Positions 18,005 to 28,678 are shown, numbered from the stretch's first letter. The stretch is 64,000 bases of DNA from an uncultured Candidatus Thioglobus sp. (GCA_905182815.1 CAJJCX010000004.1:496001-560000), one strand, 5' to 3'. Made by a program: numbers and translations. The notes: a model not told the origin generated them from the sequence alone.

Positions 18005-19272
18005 TAGTTGTCGATCTTAGAGGGATTTGTTTTATCTTTTTCGACTATTTCATGAGAGTCAGTTTTAAGACTGCTAGGATTTTTTAAATTCTCTAAAGTT
18101 TTATGTAGTAATTTATTAGTAAGTTTGTCAGCTAGCTCCTCTACCACTAGGTCAGGATTTGAGCCTGATTTAAGTTTTCTTAAGGCAGTTTGTAATAGCT
18201 CATCTTTAAGTAAATTTGCTTGCCTTCTATGATTTTTAATTATCTCTTCATTAGGAATATTGTTTGCCCATTCAATAAAATCAACACTTTTTGCATTAAT
18301 TATCTTCTTAGCAATAACTTTTTCTTTTAGTCTTTCTTCTAAATTGCTATTAGCAATTTGCTGTAAATCATCCACACTATATAGAAATACATCTTCTAGT
18401 TGATTCGCCTCTGGTTCAATATCTCTAGGAATAGCTAAATCAATAAGTAGCATTGGTTTATGTTTTCTTTGATGAAGAACTGTTTCAATTAAGCCTTTTC
18501 CAATAATTGGAATAGGCGCTGCTGTTGAGGAGATAACTATATCCGCCCTATGAAGATTTTCAGATAGGCTTTTTAATGAAATCGCCTCGGCATCATGCTT
18601 AATTGCAATTGGCTGGGCATTTTCTATAGTTCTATTTGCAAAAATCATTTTTCTTACACCTCTTTTACTAAGGTGCTGAGCACTTAGCTCAATCATCTCT
18701 CCAGCGCCTATAAGCAAAACAGTTTGGCTTGATAGGTTTGTAAATATTTTTTCACTTAGCTTGACAGCGCAATAAGCAACTGAGACTGGTGAAGAACCTA
18801 TATTTGTATCAGTACGAACTTTTTTTGCGATTTTAAAGACATGTTGAAATAATTTTTCTAAAATTTTATCTAAAGCGCTTTCATTCTTAGAAAGCTGATA
18901 AGCATCTTTTAGTTGGCCAAAAATTTGAGGCTCACCTAGAACTAAAGATTCTAGTCCACAAGCAACATTACATATATGTTGTACGGCTTCATTTTCTTCA
19001 TAATAAGAAACATACTCAATTAAAGAGTGATGATCAATACCGTGACTGGATGCTAAAAATTTTATTAAAACATCACGAATATTCTTTGAGTCATGTGAGA
19101 CATAAATTTCTGACCTGTTGCAGGTAGAAAAGATAACGCAGCCTTTAATTTCTTTGAGTGAGAGTAGAGAAGAAATAGCGGGCGCAAGCTCACCATGAGC
19201 AAAGGCTACTTTTTCCCTAATTGCTACTGGGGCTATCTGATGGTTTACACTCAGTATTGCAATATTCGACAT
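18004..19272 (-). CDS. hemA: Glutamyl-tRNA reductase
   Basis: 422 residues. It is the first step of C5 tetrapyrrole synthesis, reducing Glu-tRNA to glutamate-1-semialdehyde. The catalytic Cys is C51 in [10 protein letters not shown]. The region [14 protein letters not shown] and the Rossmann motif LIGAGEM (about residue 185) are intact. It heads the hemA-prfA unit and diverges from ruvB across 163 bp. Confidence 0.96.
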   Translation of the reverse strand: MSNIAILSVNHQIAPVAIREKVAFAHGELAPAISSLLSLKEIKGCVIFSTCNRSEIYVSHDSKNIRDVLIKFLASSHGIDHHSLIEYVSYYEENEAVQHICNVACGLESLVLGEPQIFGQLKDAYQLSKNESALDKILEKLFQHVFKIAKKVRTDTNIGSSPVSVAYCAVKLSEKIFTNLSSQTVLLIGAGEMIELSAQHLSKRGVRKMIFANRTIENAQPIAIKHDAEAISLKSLSENLHRADIVISSTAAPIPIIGKGLIETVLHQRKHKPMLLIDLAIPRDIEPEANQLEDVFLYSVDDLQQIANSNLEERLKEKVIAKKIINAKSVDFIEWANNIPNEEIIKNHRRQANLLKDELLQTALRKLKSGSNPDLVVEELADKLTNKLLHKTLENLKNPSSLKTDSHEIVEKDKTNPSKIDN

Positions 19273-19435
19273 TTAAAAAAACGAAAATAATTTAATCCAT
19301 TAATTATACATTGTCTATTCAATTTCATCAAAAGATAAAGCAGTTTAAGATAAAGCGATAGTTTTGTATAATTAATAAATATAGCTACCTATTGGTCTAA
19401 AATAAAGACCATAAAATTTAAAACAATTATTAAAG

Positions 19436-20464
19436 ATGATTGAAGAGGACAGTCTAGTTGGCGGAGAAAATCAAAATAATGAGGATCTAAAGGTTACCTC
19501 AGTTAGGCCAAATTCATTTGCAGATTATATTGGCCAAGAAGATGTCAAATCACAAATGTCTTTATTTATTCAGGCAGCAAAGTCACGTTCAGATGTTCTT
19601 GATCATTGCCTAATTTATGGGCCTCCAGGATTAGGTAAGACGACTCTTGCCAATGTTATTGCCAATCAAATGGGTGCAGGTATTAAACAAACGTCTGGCC
19701 CTGTTCTGGAGCGCTCTGGAGATTTGGCTGCAATACTTACTAAGCTTGAACCATTCGACATTCTTTTTATAGATGAAATTCACAGGCTTAACCCAGTTGT
19801 TGAGGAAATTCTTTATCCCGCATTAGAGGATTTTAAACTCGATATTTTAGTAGGAGAGGGCGTTGCTGCTCACTCAGTCCAGCTAGAACTGCCTCCATTT
19901 ACTCTAATTGGGGCAACTACTAGAGCAGGAATGCTTACTTCACCTCTGAGAGATAGGTTTGGAATAGTGCATCGTTTGACTTTTTATAATGTTAAAGAAT
20001 TGCAAGAGATAGTAGAAAGGTCCGCTTCAATTTTAAATATTGAAATCGAAGGCCAGGGCTCATTAGAAATTGCTAAGCGCTCAAGAGGAACTCCTAGAAT
20101 AGCTAATCGCCTTTTAAGAAGAGTCCGTGATTTTGCAGATGTTAAAACAAATGGTGTAATAAATATACAAATTGCAAAAGAAGCTCTTGAAACGTTAAAA
20201 GTTGATGAGGCAGGCCTTGAACAGCTCGATCGAGATTACCTTAGCCTCATTATTACTAAGTTTTCAGCGGGACCGGTAGGACTTGATACTTTAGCTACTG
20301 CACTTGGTGAAGAGCGATCAACCTTAGAGGACATGATAGAGCCTTACCTTCTTCAGCAGGGTTTTATAATGAGAACACCACGAGGCAGAATTGCGACAGA
20401 CCTTGCTTTCTCTCATATAGGAGAGGTTCGCCTTAGCCATACTCAAGACTTGTATGGTAAATGA
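19436..20464 (+). CDS. ruvB: Holliday junction helicase RuvB
   Basis: 342 residues. The AAA+ motor drives branch migration with RuvA. Walker A GPPGLGKT is at 62-69, Walker [10 protein letters not shown] follows, and sensor 1 GATTRAG and the C-terminal winged helix ([14 protein letters not shown]) are present. A consensus -10 TATAAT at 19367-19372 with a weak -35 may drive it. A small hairpin (TGGTCT/AGACCA, 19393-19411) is in the leader. It heads a plus-strand run with ybgC-tolQRA and overlaps ybgC by 4 nt. ruvA (38632) and ruvC (26967) are at separate sites. Confidence 0.97.
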   Translation: MIEEDSLVGGENQNNEDLKVTSVRPNSFADYIGQEDVKSQMSLFIQAAKSRSDVLDHCLIYGPPGLGKTTLANVIANQMGAGIKQTSGPVLERSGDLAAILTKLEPFDILFIDEIHRLNPVVEEILYPALEDFKLDILVGEGVAAHSVQLELPPFTLIGATTRAGMLTSPLRDRFGIVHRLTFYNVKELQEIVERSASILNIEIEGQGSLEIAKRSRGTPRIANRLLRRVRDFADVKTNGVINIQIAKEALETLKVDEAGLEQLDRDYLSLIITKFSAGPVGLDTLATALGEERSTLEDMIEPYLLQQGFIMRTPRGRIATDLAFSHIGEVRLSHTQDLYGK

Positions 20465-20865
20465 GTAGTTTAACTGTAAGAGTCTATTATGAAGACACAG
20501 ATGCTGGCGGCGTTGTTTATTATGCTAATTATTTAAAGTATATTGAAAGGGGTAGGACTGAGCATCTTCGTGAACTTGGTTTTGAGCTAGCCACTATTGC
20601 AGAAGAGATTGGGCTAGTCTTTGTTGTGAAGTCTGTGAAGGCAGATTATCTATTACCTGCTTTTCTTGATGACACTATTGAGGTTCAAACTAGTATTGAA
20701 TTAGTTAAACATGCGAGCTTAATTTTTGCTCAGAAAATAACGAATATAGAGAAAAATACGGTATTATTTGAGGCTGAAGTAAAGGTAGTTTCTGTATTAA
20801 AAAATAATTTAAAGCCTTGCGCTTTTCCGCAAGAAATCATGGAGAAACTAAATGGAAGAAAATAG
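20461..20865 (+). CDS. ybgC: Tol-Pal system acyl-CoA thioesterase YbgC
   Basis: 134-residue hotdog-fold thioesterase. The catalytic motif [24 protein letters not shown] is at the N-terminus with the conserved Asp, followed by [11 protein letters not shown]. It opens the tol cluster as in most proteobacteria, overlapping tolQ by 14 nt. The physiological acyl-CoA substrate is uncertain. Confidence 0.93.
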   Translation: MSSLTVRVYYEDTDAGGVVYYANYLKYIERGRTEHLRELGFELATIAEEIGLVFVVKSVKADYLLPAFLDDTIEVQTSIELVKHASLIFAQKITNIEKNTVLFEAEVKVVSVLKNNLKPCAFPQEIMEKLNGRK

Positions 20866-21523
20866 CTTATCAATTGTTGGCTTAATATTTAGCGCTGGAC
20901 TTGTTGTTCAGTTAGTTATGATTATATTGGTCTTGATGTCAATTTACTCTTGGACTGTAATTATGTCTAAGAAAAAGATTTTGATGGATGCATCCAATGA
21001 TGTTGAAAATTTTCACCAAGAATTTGAAAGAGAAAGTGAGCTATCTGTTCTGTATAAAAATTTACCTCCTTTAGCCTCTGACTGGACTGCAATGGAAGAT
21101 ATTTTTGGCTCTGGCTACAAAGAGTTTACTCATAGCAAGTCCACGTCTAGTCAATTACGAATTATGAATTCTGAAAGAGCTTATAGGTCAATGAATACTT
21201 CTGCGAGTAATGAGATTGATCGGCTTGATTCTAGCCTTTCTATTCTTGCGATGATTGCATCATCGAGCCCTTATATTGGTCTTTTTGGCACAGTTTGGGG
21301 AATCATGCATTCATTTATTGGTCTTGCATCAGTTAAGCAGGCAACGATAGCAATTGTTGCTCCTGGTATTGCGGAAGCTCTTATTGCAACTGCTTTTGGA
21401 CTTTTTGCGGCAATACCCGCTACTATTGCTTACAACAGATTAGTTTCGCATGTTGAGGAAATTGGTAATAAGTACACCGCATTTGTGGAAGAGATTTTTG
21501 TAATCCTACAGAGACAAAAATGA
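20852..21523 (+). CDS. tolQ: Tol-Pal system proton channel subunit TolQ
   Basis: 223 residues with three membrane helices (about residues 12-35, 130-155 and 165-190). The ExbB/TolQ signatures ASSSPYIGLFGTVWGIMHSF and PGIAEALIATAFGLFAAIPA are clear. With TolR it uses the proton motive force to energise TolA in outer membrane constriction. It overlaps tolR by 4 nt. Confidence 0.95.
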   Translation: MEENSLSIVGLIFSAGLVVQLVMIILVLMSIYSWTVIMSKKKILMDASNDVENFHQEFERESELSVLYKNLPPLASDWTAMEDIFGSGYKEFTHSKSTSSQLRIMNSERAYRSMNTSASNEIDRLDSSLSILAMIASSSPYIGLFGTVWGIMHSFIGLASVKQATIAIVAPGIAEALIATAFGLFAAIPATIAYNRLVSHVEEIGNKYTAFVEEIFVILQRQK

Positions 21524-21972
21524 TAGAACTGCCTAGGCGCTCAAGGCCTGATATCCATGCAGATATCAATATCGTTCCGTATATTGATGTAATGCTAGTG
21601 CTTTTAGTTATCTTTATGATGACTACCCCAATTATTGAGCAAGGTGTTGAGGTTGACTTGCCAAGCGCCCCTGCTGGAGTTGTTGATTACCAAGACCAGC
21701 AGCCTTCAATTATTTCAGTTGATGTAGATGGAAACTACTTTATAAATCCAATGACCAGTCCTGGAATGGACGCGATTGAAGATCTTGAACCAGTTTCATT
21801 AAATGTGGCTATAAATCAAGTGCTTGCTCGAAAAGAGATTTATCCAGATATGCAAGTTTTTGTTAGGGGTGATAAAAAAGTAGCTTACGAAAAAGTTATT
21901 GAAATTATTGCTGTATTAAAACAGTATGGCAAGATTGATAAGGTTGGCTTTATGACCGAAAACCCAAATTAG
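21520..21972 (+). CDS. tolR: Tol-Pal system protein TolR
   Basis: 150 residues, the ExbD/TolR family. One membrane helix (about residues 19-39) carries the proton-path Asp in the motif VPYIDVMLVLLVIFMM, followed by a periplasmic domain. It is the partner of TolQ. It sits between tolQ (4-nt overlap) and tolA (13-nt gap). Confidence 0.95.
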   Translation: MIELPRRSRPDIHADINIVPYIDVMLVLLVIFMMTTPIIEQGVEVDLPSAPAGVVDYQDQQPSIISVDVDGNYFINPMTSPGMDAIEDLEPVSLNVAINQVLARKEIYPDMQVFVRGDKKVAYEKVIEIIAVLKQYGKIDKVGFMTENPN

Positions 21973-21985
21973 TTGAATTCTAATT

Positions 21986-23634
21986 ATGAATTTTTTTAAA
22001 AAAATTACTCAGTTTTTTAGTAACTTAATACCTAAAAAAGCAGAAGTAGACTCAGAAGAAAAAGATAAAGGGAAGTCTTCAGATGTGCAAGAAGCTAAAA
22101 CCTCTGGATTTAAAAATTTCATTATTAAGGCTTCAAGTGTTCTTTATAAGTACCTAAAAAAATTCGTCTTATTTATATTAGGCCTCATCAATACAATGAT
22201 GCAGCCAATGGTTAAGATATCTAAAAAACATCCAATCGCTTTTTGGGCCGCAGTAATCCTACATGCATCTCTTCTATTTGGTTTACTGTATGCAAATGTT
22301 GAGCGCTGGAGTCCTCCAGAGCAAAACTCAAGTATCTTGCCTTCTGCGCCAGTTCAAGCAGTTATGATTGATATGGAGATAATTGAAGCAGAGCAAGAGC
22401 GGTTAAAAGACGTAGAGAAACAAAAGCAACAAAAGATTAAAAGCGAAGAAAAGAGATCAGAAACTGCCCAAAAAGATCAGAAAGTTGCAGAGCAGGAGGC
22501 TTTAAAGGCAAAAGCTAAAAAAATTATGGCAGAACTTCAGCGTAAATCGGAAGAGGCCAAGACTAAAGAGGCTGAAATTCAAGCGAGCAAAGCTAATGAA
22601 ATAATTGCTGATGCTGAAACAAAGACAAAAATTGAAGAAGCTAAGGCTAATGAAATAATTGCAGATGCTAAAACAAAGACAAAAATTGAACAGGACAAGG
22701 CGAAAAAAGCTGAAGTGAAACGTATAGCTGAAGAGGCTAAGACTAAAGAGGCTGAGATTCTTGTTGAGGCTGCGGCTAAAAAGATTGAGCTTGCTGAGGC
22801 AAAACGAAAGCAAGAGGAAGTTAAAACAAAACTTGCAGAAATAAAACGAAAAGCTGAAGAGGCTAAAACCCAAGAGGCAGAAATATTAGCAAAAGAGGCA
22901 ACTGCATTAGTAAAAGAGGCTGAAGCAAAAACTAAAGCTGAAGACTTAAAGCAAAAGAGGCTGTATTATTAGCCCAAGAAACAGCTAGGGACGCTGAAAT
23001 ACTTGCAAAAGAAGTTGATAAGCAAGTTAAGAAGGCAGAAGCAAAACGTATAGCTGAAGAGCTGAAATTAAAATTAGCAGAAGCAAAGCGCGTCGCATTA
23101 GAAATTAAAATTAAAGCAGCTGAGGTTAAGCAAAGCACTATTGAAGCCAAAACTAAAGATGCTGAATTACTCGTCAAAGAGGCTTCCAAACAGTTAGAAG
23201 AAGATCAGCAGAATAAGGATCTATTGGAATTAGAAATAGCAGCCCTTAAAGAGGCTGAAGCTGAAATTCAATATAGACAGCTCCTTGCTAAAGAAGTTCA
23301 AGATGAGCAAGATACAGCAAGATCATTAATCATTGAGGATCAACTTAATACCCTTCAGAATGCTTATATAAATAATATAGCGGCCAGAGTTAAAACCTTT
23401 TGGAGGTACCAGTCAGCTGAAGATGATTGGACAGCTGAAGTTTATGTTGTTCAAGATAGAGATGGAAATGTTAAGGCGGTAGATGTTAAAAATGCTAATG
23501 TTGGTAATAGTTCTCTTGGAAAGTCATTCAAGGACTCAATTGAAAGAGCTGTAAATAAAGCCTCACCACTTCCTGGGGCTCCTGATGAAGCTGTATTTGA
23601 CAAAGAGCTTTACTTTATATTTAGTGTAAATTAA
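21986..23634 (+). CDS. tolA: Tol-Pal system protein TolA, split by a -1 frameshift
   Basis: Two frames together make one TolA. The first (21986-22972, 328 residues) has a membrane anchor near residues 78-97 followed by a long Lys/Glu/Ala coiled coil, and stops at TAG 22970. The second frame is open from 22942 and continues the same coiled coil to 23634, ending in the globular C-terminal domain (ARVKTFWRYQSAEDDW...AVDVKNANVGNSS) that contacts Pal/TolB. The open overlap is 22942-22972. One extra A in the short A-run at 22948-22950 would restore a 549-residue protein without a break in the repeat pattern. No canonical slippery heptamer is visible. A TTG at 23224 could only give a headless C-terminal fragment. 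Either a sequencing error or a real lesion. Confidence 0.85.
22592..22699 (+). repeat. Two tandem 54-bp repeats inside tolA
   Basis: Two adjacent 54-bp units starting at 22592 and 22646 (each beginning GCTAATGAAATAATTGC) differ at only a few bases. They encode repeated 18-residue coiled-coil blocks containing ANEIIADA and TKTKIE. The surrounding coiled coil has weaker repeats of the same kind. Confidence 0.85.
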
Positions 23635-23648
23635 CCTAAATATTACCT

Positions 23649-25685
23649 ATGAAAACACATGATTTTTTATTGGAATTAGGAACTGAAGAACTGCCTCCAA
23701 AGCTTTTATTGAAGCTTTCAGAATCCCTTAAGAACAATATTGCTGATGAACTTAAAAAGATTAATATTTCTTCATCTAGTATCGTGTCTTTCGCTACCCC
23801 AAGGCGTTTAGCTGTATCTATTACAGAGCTACAAAGCAAACAAAAAGACCAAGTCATAGAAAAAAAAGGCCCTTCAACAGAATCTCCAGAAATGGCGATT
23901 AATGGCTTTGCAAAATCTTGTGGAGTTGATTTAAGTCAGCTTGAAAAAAAGCAATTAGGCGGCAAAGAATACTACTTTTACTCAAAAGAAGAGACTGGTC
24001 AAAATATAAGTAACCTCTTACCAAGAATCATAGAAAGCTCAATTAAAAATATTCCAATTACAAGAGCAATGAAATGGGGCAGTGCAGACCATTCTTTTGT
24101 TAGGCCCGTCCACTGGCTTGTTTTAATGCTTGATAAAGAGATTGTTCCAGCACAAATAATGGGACTTGAAAGTGGAAGAGTCACGAGGGGCTTAAGATTT
24201 CAAAAAGATCTTACTATTGAACTTTCACACGCGAGTGAATATGAGTTGGTTATGTCAAAAAGTGCTCAAATCATTGTTGATTTTAAAAAGCGCAAAGAGA
24301 TTATCCGTGAGCAGGTTTTATTAGTAGCAAAGCAAAATAATGCTGAAGTAGTTATAGATGAATCTTTGCTGGATGAAGTTTGTGCGCTAGTTGAGTACCC
24401 TAGAGCTTTTGCTGGAAAGTTTGATGAAAAATTCCTATCTGTTCCTCATGAAGCTCTGATATCGGCAATGAAGTCACACCAAAAATACTTTCATTTAGTA
24501 GACAGTAAGGGTGGTTTGTTACCATTATTTATTTCTGTCGCAAACATTGAATCGAGTAATTTAAAAGTAGTTATTGAGGGCAATGAGAGGGTTATTCATC
24601 CTAGGCTATCAGATTCTGAGTTTTTTTGGAATCAAGATAAGGCTGTCAGGCTTGATCAGAGAATAGATGGGCTGGATAATGTTTTGTTTATGAAGTCTCT
24701 TGGCTCCATGGCTCAAAAAGCGAAGCGAATAGAGCGCCTAAGTTCTTATATTGCTGAGTTGGTTGGATTTGATACTAAAGAATCTTCTCGTGCTGGTCTT
24801 TTATGCAAATCTGATCTTTTAAGTGAAATGGTTGGTGAATTTGCTGATTTACAAGGAATTATGGGTGGCTATTATGCCCTTAATGATGGAGAGTCAAAAG
24901 CTGTTTCAATAGCTATTAGGGAGCACTATCTACCTCGATTTTCAGGTGATACATTGCCCTCTACAAGTGAAGGTCTTGTAGTTGCAATCGCGGATAAGCT
25001 AGATACTATTACTGGTATTTATGGAATTGGACAGGCTCCAACAGGCTCTAAAGACCCCTATGCACTTAGAAGGCTAGCTCTTGGATTGCTACGAATACTG
25101 CTTGAGGCCAAAATAGAATTAAACCTTAAGTCATTAATTAAATTCTCTCTAGATTTACACTTAGAGGGAGTAGATAGAGGCACCTCTGACTCAATCTATA
25201 AATTTATGATGGAGCGGCTAAAAGCCTACTACAAAGATGCTAATATTGATAGCAACGTTTATGAAGCTGTTTTGGCAGTTAGTCCAGACTCGCCGTTTGA
25301 TTTTCATTTGAGAGTTGAAGCGCTTAATGAGTTTACTCAAAGTGCTGACGCCAAGAGCTTGATTGAGTCAAATAAAAGAATTGCAAATATTCTTAAAGAT
25401 TCAACCGAACATCATAATGACCTTAATTCTGAGGCGTTAATTGAAGACTCGGAAAAAAATCTTTATAAAGCTACAGAGTTACTATCTAAACAATTATCAG
25501 ATAAGAAAGATTACAAGACGACCATGCGCTCGTTGCTTGAATTAAAAGAGGTGATAGATACATTCTTTGATAATGTTATGGTTAATACAGAGGATTTAAA
25601 AGTACGTGAGGCTCGACTTGCTCTGATTAGTCGAGTTAGAGCTCTGTTTTTATCTGTTGCTGATATTTCTCACCTCTCATCATAA
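23649..25685 (+). CDS. glyS: Glycine--tRNA ligase beta subunit
   Basis: 678 residues. The beta subunit binds tRNA-Gly and carries the HD-like and anticodon-binding domains. It opens with the conserved [27 protein letters not shown] and [14 protein letters not shown] are the expected later signatures. It follows the tol genes by 14 nt and is itself followed by dtd after 4 nt. Its alpha partner glyQ is about 13 kb away on the minus strand. Confidence 0.96.
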   Translation: MKTHDFLLELGTEELPPKLLLKLSESLKNNIADELKKINISSSSIVSFATPRRLAVSITELQSKQKDQVIEKKGPSTESPEMAINGFAKSCGVDLSQLEKKQLGGKEYYFYSKEETGQNISNLLPRIIESSIKNIPITRAMKWGSADHSFVRPVHWLVLMLDKEIVPAQIMGLESGRVTRGLRFQKDLTIELSHASEYELVMSKSAQIIVDFKKRKEIIREQVLLVAKQNNAEVVIDESLLDEVCALVEYPRAFAGKFDEKFLSVPHEALISAMKSHQKYFHLVDSKGGLLPLFISVANIESSNLKVVIEGNERVIHPRLSDSEFFWNQDKAVRLDQRIDGLDNVLFMKSLGSMAQKAKRIERLSSYIAELVGFDTKESSRAGLLCKSDLLSEMVGEFADLQGIMGGYYALNDGESKAVSIAIREHYLPRFSGDTLPSTSEGLVVAIADKLDTITGIYGIGQAPTGSKDPYALRRLALGLLRILLEAKIELNLKSLIKFSLDLHLEGVDRGTSDSIYKFMMERLKAYYKDANIDSNVYEAVLAVSPDSPFDFHLRVEALNEFTQSADAKSLIESNKRIANILKDSTEHHNDLNSEALIEDSEKNLYKATELLSKQLSDKKDYKTTMRSLLELKEVIDTFFDNVMVNTEDLKVREARLALISRVRALFLSVADISHLSS

Positions 25686-25689
25686 CTAA

Positions 25690-26127
25690 ATGAAAGCTTT
25701 GCTTCAGAGAGTAAGCTCTTCAAAGGTTGAAGTTGAAGGAAAAGTAGTGGGTCAAATTAGTAAAGGTCTGCTAGTTTTTATTGGTATTGAGAAGCAAGAT
25801 GACATGATGTCCTCAGATAAGATGGTAAAAAAAATACTATCATATCGAGTTTTTCCAGATTCAGATGAGAAGATGAATTTAAGTATTCGTGATATAAATG
25901 GAGAGCTTTTAATCGTATCTCAATTTACTCTTGCAGCAGACACCAAGAACGGAACAAGGGCAGGTTTTTCAACAGCAATGCTTCCAACTGAAGCAGAAAA
26001 ACTATACAATAATTTTCTTGAAAAAACTCAATCTATGGGCACCATTACTGAAAGTGGTATTTTTGGAGCGGATATGCAGGTTTCACTTGTTAATGATGGG
26101 CCAGTAACCTTTCTTTTAGAAACTTAA
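25690..26127 (+). CDS. dtd: D-aminoacyl-tRNA deacylase
   Basis: 145 residues, the usual DTD length. It removes D-amino acids (and glycine mischarged on tRNA-Ala) from tRNA. MKALLQRVSSSKVEVEG opens the protein, SQFTLAADTKNGTRAGFS forms the active-site region, and the Gly-cisPro motif is NDGPVTF near the C-terminus. It sits 4 nt after glyS, so both probably share a transcript. Confidence 0.95.
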   Translation: MKALLQRVSSSKVEVEGKVVGQISKGLLVFIGIEKQDDMMSSDKMVKKILSYRVFPDSDEKMNLSIRDINGELLIVSQFTLAADTKNGTRAGFSTAMLPTEAEKLYNNFLEKTQSMGTITESGIFGADMQVSLVNDGPVTFLLET

Positions 26128-26174
26128 GTAATTTATGCTTTTATCTGTCTTCAATATATTTTCCAATATTTATT

Positions 26175-26516
26175 ATGAGTAGTACTAATAAAATTTATGG
26201 TATCAAGAACTGTGATACCGTCAAAAAAGCTCTTAAGTATTTATCTACTAATGATATAGCTTATGAATTTATAGACTTTAGAGTCGATCCAATTTCAAAA
26301 AATGAGTTTCAAAAAATGATTGAAAAAGTTGGATTGGAGGTTCTTATAAATAAGCGCTCAACCACCTATCGAACATTAACTGAAAGTGAAAAAGATAATA
26401 TTGATTATGAGTTAATTTTGAAATACCCAACTTTAATTAAGAGGCCAGTTATGATAAGGGATGACAAAATAATGGTGGGCTTTAGTGAGCAGAAATATTT
26501 AGATTTTTTTAGCTAG
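26175..26516 (+). CDS. ArsC/Spx-family thioredoxin-like protein (YffB type)
   Basis: 113 residues. It opens IYGIKNCDTVKKALKYL, the ArsC/YffB signature with a single Cys at residue 13, and ends with KRPVMIRDDKIMVGFSEQKY, also typical. YffB-type proteins are thought to be glutathione-linked reductases; their substrate is not known, and arsenate reduction should not be assumed. The last 4 nt overlap the convergent thioredoxin gene. Confidence 0.85.
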   Translation: MSSTNKIYGIKNCDTVKKALKYLSTNDIAYEFIDFRVDPISKNEFQKMIEKVGLEVLINKRSTTYRTLTESEKDNIDYELILKYPTLIKRPVMIRDDKIMVGFSEQKYLDFFS

Positions 26517-26878
26517 GTTTGCTTTTGATCTTCAAGCTCTTTTCTTACTTCATCCATGTCAATTGATTTAGCTTTTTCTAATAAGTCTTCTAAGTCTTTC
26601 CCAGACATAGACCCTGGCTGTGAAAAAATTCCAATTCCATCTCTAAAAATCATTAAAGTTGGGATTGATCTAATTTGAAATTGAGCGCCAAGTTCTTGTT
26701 CATCTTCAGTGTTGACTTTAGCAAAGGTCACCCCATCAACCTTCTCAGAGATTTCTTTAAAGGTTGGAGCAAACTGAATACATGGACCACACCAAGGAGC
26801 CCAGAAATCAATAATAACAATTTCATTATTGTTAATAGTCTCATCTAAATTTGCTTGTGAAAGCTCAATTACTGACAT
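26513..26878 (-). CDS. Thioredoxin family protein
   Basis: 121 residues. The active site WCGPC is at 29-33 in a full thioredoxin fold (IIDFWAPWCGPC, the cis-Pro in SIPTLMIF). About 15 charged residues (DEVRKELEDQKQT) extend the C-terminus beyond a standard thioredoxin. It is cytoplasmic by lack of a signal peptide. It diverges from ruvC. Whether it is the main TrxA or a second thioredoxin cannot be told. Confidence 0.92.
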   Translation of the reverse strand: MSVIELSQANLDETINNNEIVIIDFWAPWCGPCIQFAPTFKEISEKVDGVTFAKVNTEDEQELGAQFQIRSIPTLMIFRDGIGIFSQPGSMSGKDLEDLLEKAKSIDMDEVRKELEDQKQT

Positions 26879-26966
26879 AAATTTTCCTTTTAAAAATTTT
26901 TAAAAAGCATTATAACTTTTTTACTAAAATACTGGTTAGTTTTTACATAGCTGATAAAATATCCCA

Positions 26967-27437
26967 ATGAAAATACTTGGTATAGATCCTGGCTCTAGAA
27001 TTACTGGTTTTGGTTTAATTGAGGCAAATAAACTAAAATTTACATATCTTAGTAGTGGTTGTATCAGAACTCAGGGTGATTTAAATGAGCGAATTATTAC
27101 AATATATGAGGGCGTTAAAGAGGTTATCGCCAAGCATGAAATTGATATAGTCGTCATTGAAAGAGTATTCATGAGGCCTGATAGGCCAAATCCTGATGCT
27201 GCAATTAAACTTGGACATGCTCGCGGCGCTATTATTTCTGCTACTGGAGGCCAAGGTATTCCAATTGTAGATTACACAGCCAATCAAATTAAAAAGGCAG
27301 TTGTTGGAAGAGGTCACGCATCGAAAGAGCAGGTTTCTTTTATGGTGCAGCAGCTCCTCAAATTAAATAAAGCACCACAAGAAGATGCTGGAGACGCTCT
27401 TGCAGGAGCAATTTGTCATGCTTACCATGCGCTATAA
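26967..27437 (+). CDS. ruvC: Holliday junction endonuclease RuvC
   Basis: 156 residues. It resolves Holliday junctions. The RNase H-like acidic residues are seen: D7 in MKILGIDPGSRITGFG, Glu in VVIERVFM, and Asp residues in EDAGDALAGAICHA. It stands alone between thioredoxin (divergent) and a CDF transporter (convergent, 3-nt gap), whereas ruvC normally sits beside ruvA. Confidence 0.97.
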   Translation: MKILGIDPGSRITGFGLIEANKLKFTYLSSGCIRTQGDLNERIITIYEGVKEVIAKHEIDIVVIERVFMRPDRPNPDAAIKLGHARGAIISATGGQGIPIVDYTANQIKKAVVGRGHASKEQVSFMVQQLLKLNKAPQEDAGDALAGAICHAYHAL

Positions 27438-27440
27438 AAA

Positions 27441-28577
27441 TTAACTAAAGTAAACCTTTACTTCACCAAATCCTGGAAGTTTTTTTATAATTTCGCTGAG
27501 ATCAAAATTGATCGTACTAATTTCATTATTATCTAAATAATCAACCGAAAGATAAAAGTCCACTAGTATTTCACCCTCTAGATAGTGCAGTTGGGTTCTT
27601 TCAATTTCATAAGAGCAATTCTCAAGTTTGAGCGACTGACTAATAATCTTTAATGCTTGAGCTCTCTCTGGAAGGTCCTTATAAGGCGCATCTTCTTTTT
27701 CTTCATCATTTTCAGGATCAATGTGAACAGTAACGTCATCAAGCTCCTCTATACATTCTTTCGCAACTCTCTCAACGCTAACACTTATTATATGACCCTC
27801 ACTAACGGATAAAAATGGATTGACCTGGACATGAACGTCAGCCGATTTTTTATGACCAACTTTTCTGGTTCTTAAGGTATGAACGCTATTTACACCTTTA
27901 ATATCAGCAAGTGCTTTATGAAGATTTTTTATGTCTTCTGGGTCAATTGAAGTATCTACTAATTCTTTAGTCGCTTCAAATCCAAGTTGCCAGCCAATAT
28001 AAATAATCATTAAGCCAACTATAATTGCAGCAACGCTATCTAGGAAAAAGTATCCATTGGCAGCACCTATAATTCCAATAACAACAACTATAGAGGAAAA
28101 TGCATCAGTTCTATGATGCCAAGCATTTGCTTTAAGTAAGTCAGACTTAATATTTTTAGCAACTTTAACTGTATACCAATACAAAGCTTCTTTACTAAGA
28201 ATTGATAATGCAGCAGCCGCAATTAACCAGTTTTCGTGCTTTAGAGCAGTGGCATTGCTGAAACGACCAAATCCATCAAAAATAATAATAGTACCAACTA
28301 TTGCTAAAAAGATACTTAATCCTAAAGTCGCAACCGTTTCAAATCTTTCATGTCCATATGGATGATCGGCATCTGGCGCTTCTCCAGAAAGTTTTGCGGC
28401 ATACCATGTAACCCAGTCTGTGAGGAGATCTGAGAAAGAATGAATTCCATCTGCAATAAGAGCTCCTGATTGACCTATGATTCCGAGAGAAACTTTTATA
28501 ACAGAAAGTAAAAAATCAATAATTGCTCCTATAACGGTAGCTTTTTGACTTTCTTTAGTGCGATTTATAGAGTGCAT
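27441..28577 (-). CDS. Cation diffusion facilitator transporter
   Basis: 378 residues, longer than E. coli FieF (about 300) because of an extended C-terminal cytoplasmic region. Membrane metal-site motifs are DGIHSFSDLLTDW (TM2) and HHRTDAFSS (TM5). The cytoplasmic domain includes VHTLRTRKVGHKKSADVHVQV. The family exports Zn2+, Fe2+ or Mn2+. A Fur box lies about 110 bp upstream in the intergenic region but is better placed for the opposite strand. Metal specificity is not assigned. Confidence 0.9.
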   Translation of the reverse strand: MHSINRTKESQKATVIGAIIDFLLSVIKVSLGIIGQSGALIADGIHSFSDLLTDWVTWYAAKLSGEAPDADHPYGHERFETVATLGLSIFLAIVGTIIIFDGFGRFSNATALKHENWLIAAAALSILSKEALYWYTVKVAKNIKSDLLKANAWHHRTDAFSSIVVVIGIIGAANGYFFLDSVAAIIVGLMIIYIGWQLGFEATKELVDTSIDPEDIKNLHKALADIKGVNSVHTLRTRKVGHKKSADVHVQVNPFLSVSEGHIISVSVERVAKECIEELDDVTVHIDPENDEEKEDAPYKDLPERAQALKIISQSLKLENCSYEIERTQLHYLEGEILVDFYLSVDYLDNNEISTINFDLSEIIKKLPGFGEVKVYFS

Positions 28578-28678
28578 TGCTAACTTAATAGTTCAAGTAT
28601 GTAACGACCTATTTTAAGTTAAATGCCTTTATTTTTTCATTGAAATCATTTAATTTAAATATTTTTTTTAAATATAGC

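Noticed and set aside
19393-19411. Hairpin in the ruvB leader as a terminator
   Set aside because: The stem is only 6 bp and no U-run follows on either strand.
22942-22972. Programmed -1 frameshift in tolA
   Set aside because: No X-XXY-YYZ heptamer in the right phase and no obvious downstream stem-loop; a plain indel is simpler.
22502-23189. Antisense ORFs opposite tolA (Phe/Leu/Ser-rich)
   Set aside because: They are mirror images of the Lys/Glu-rich coiled-coil codons and have no protein-like motifs.
28578-28678. Fur box as the operator of the CDF transporter gene
   Set aside because: The box overlaps a well-spaced plus-strand promoter, while no comparable minus-strand promoter is seen; dual control remains possible but is not supported.
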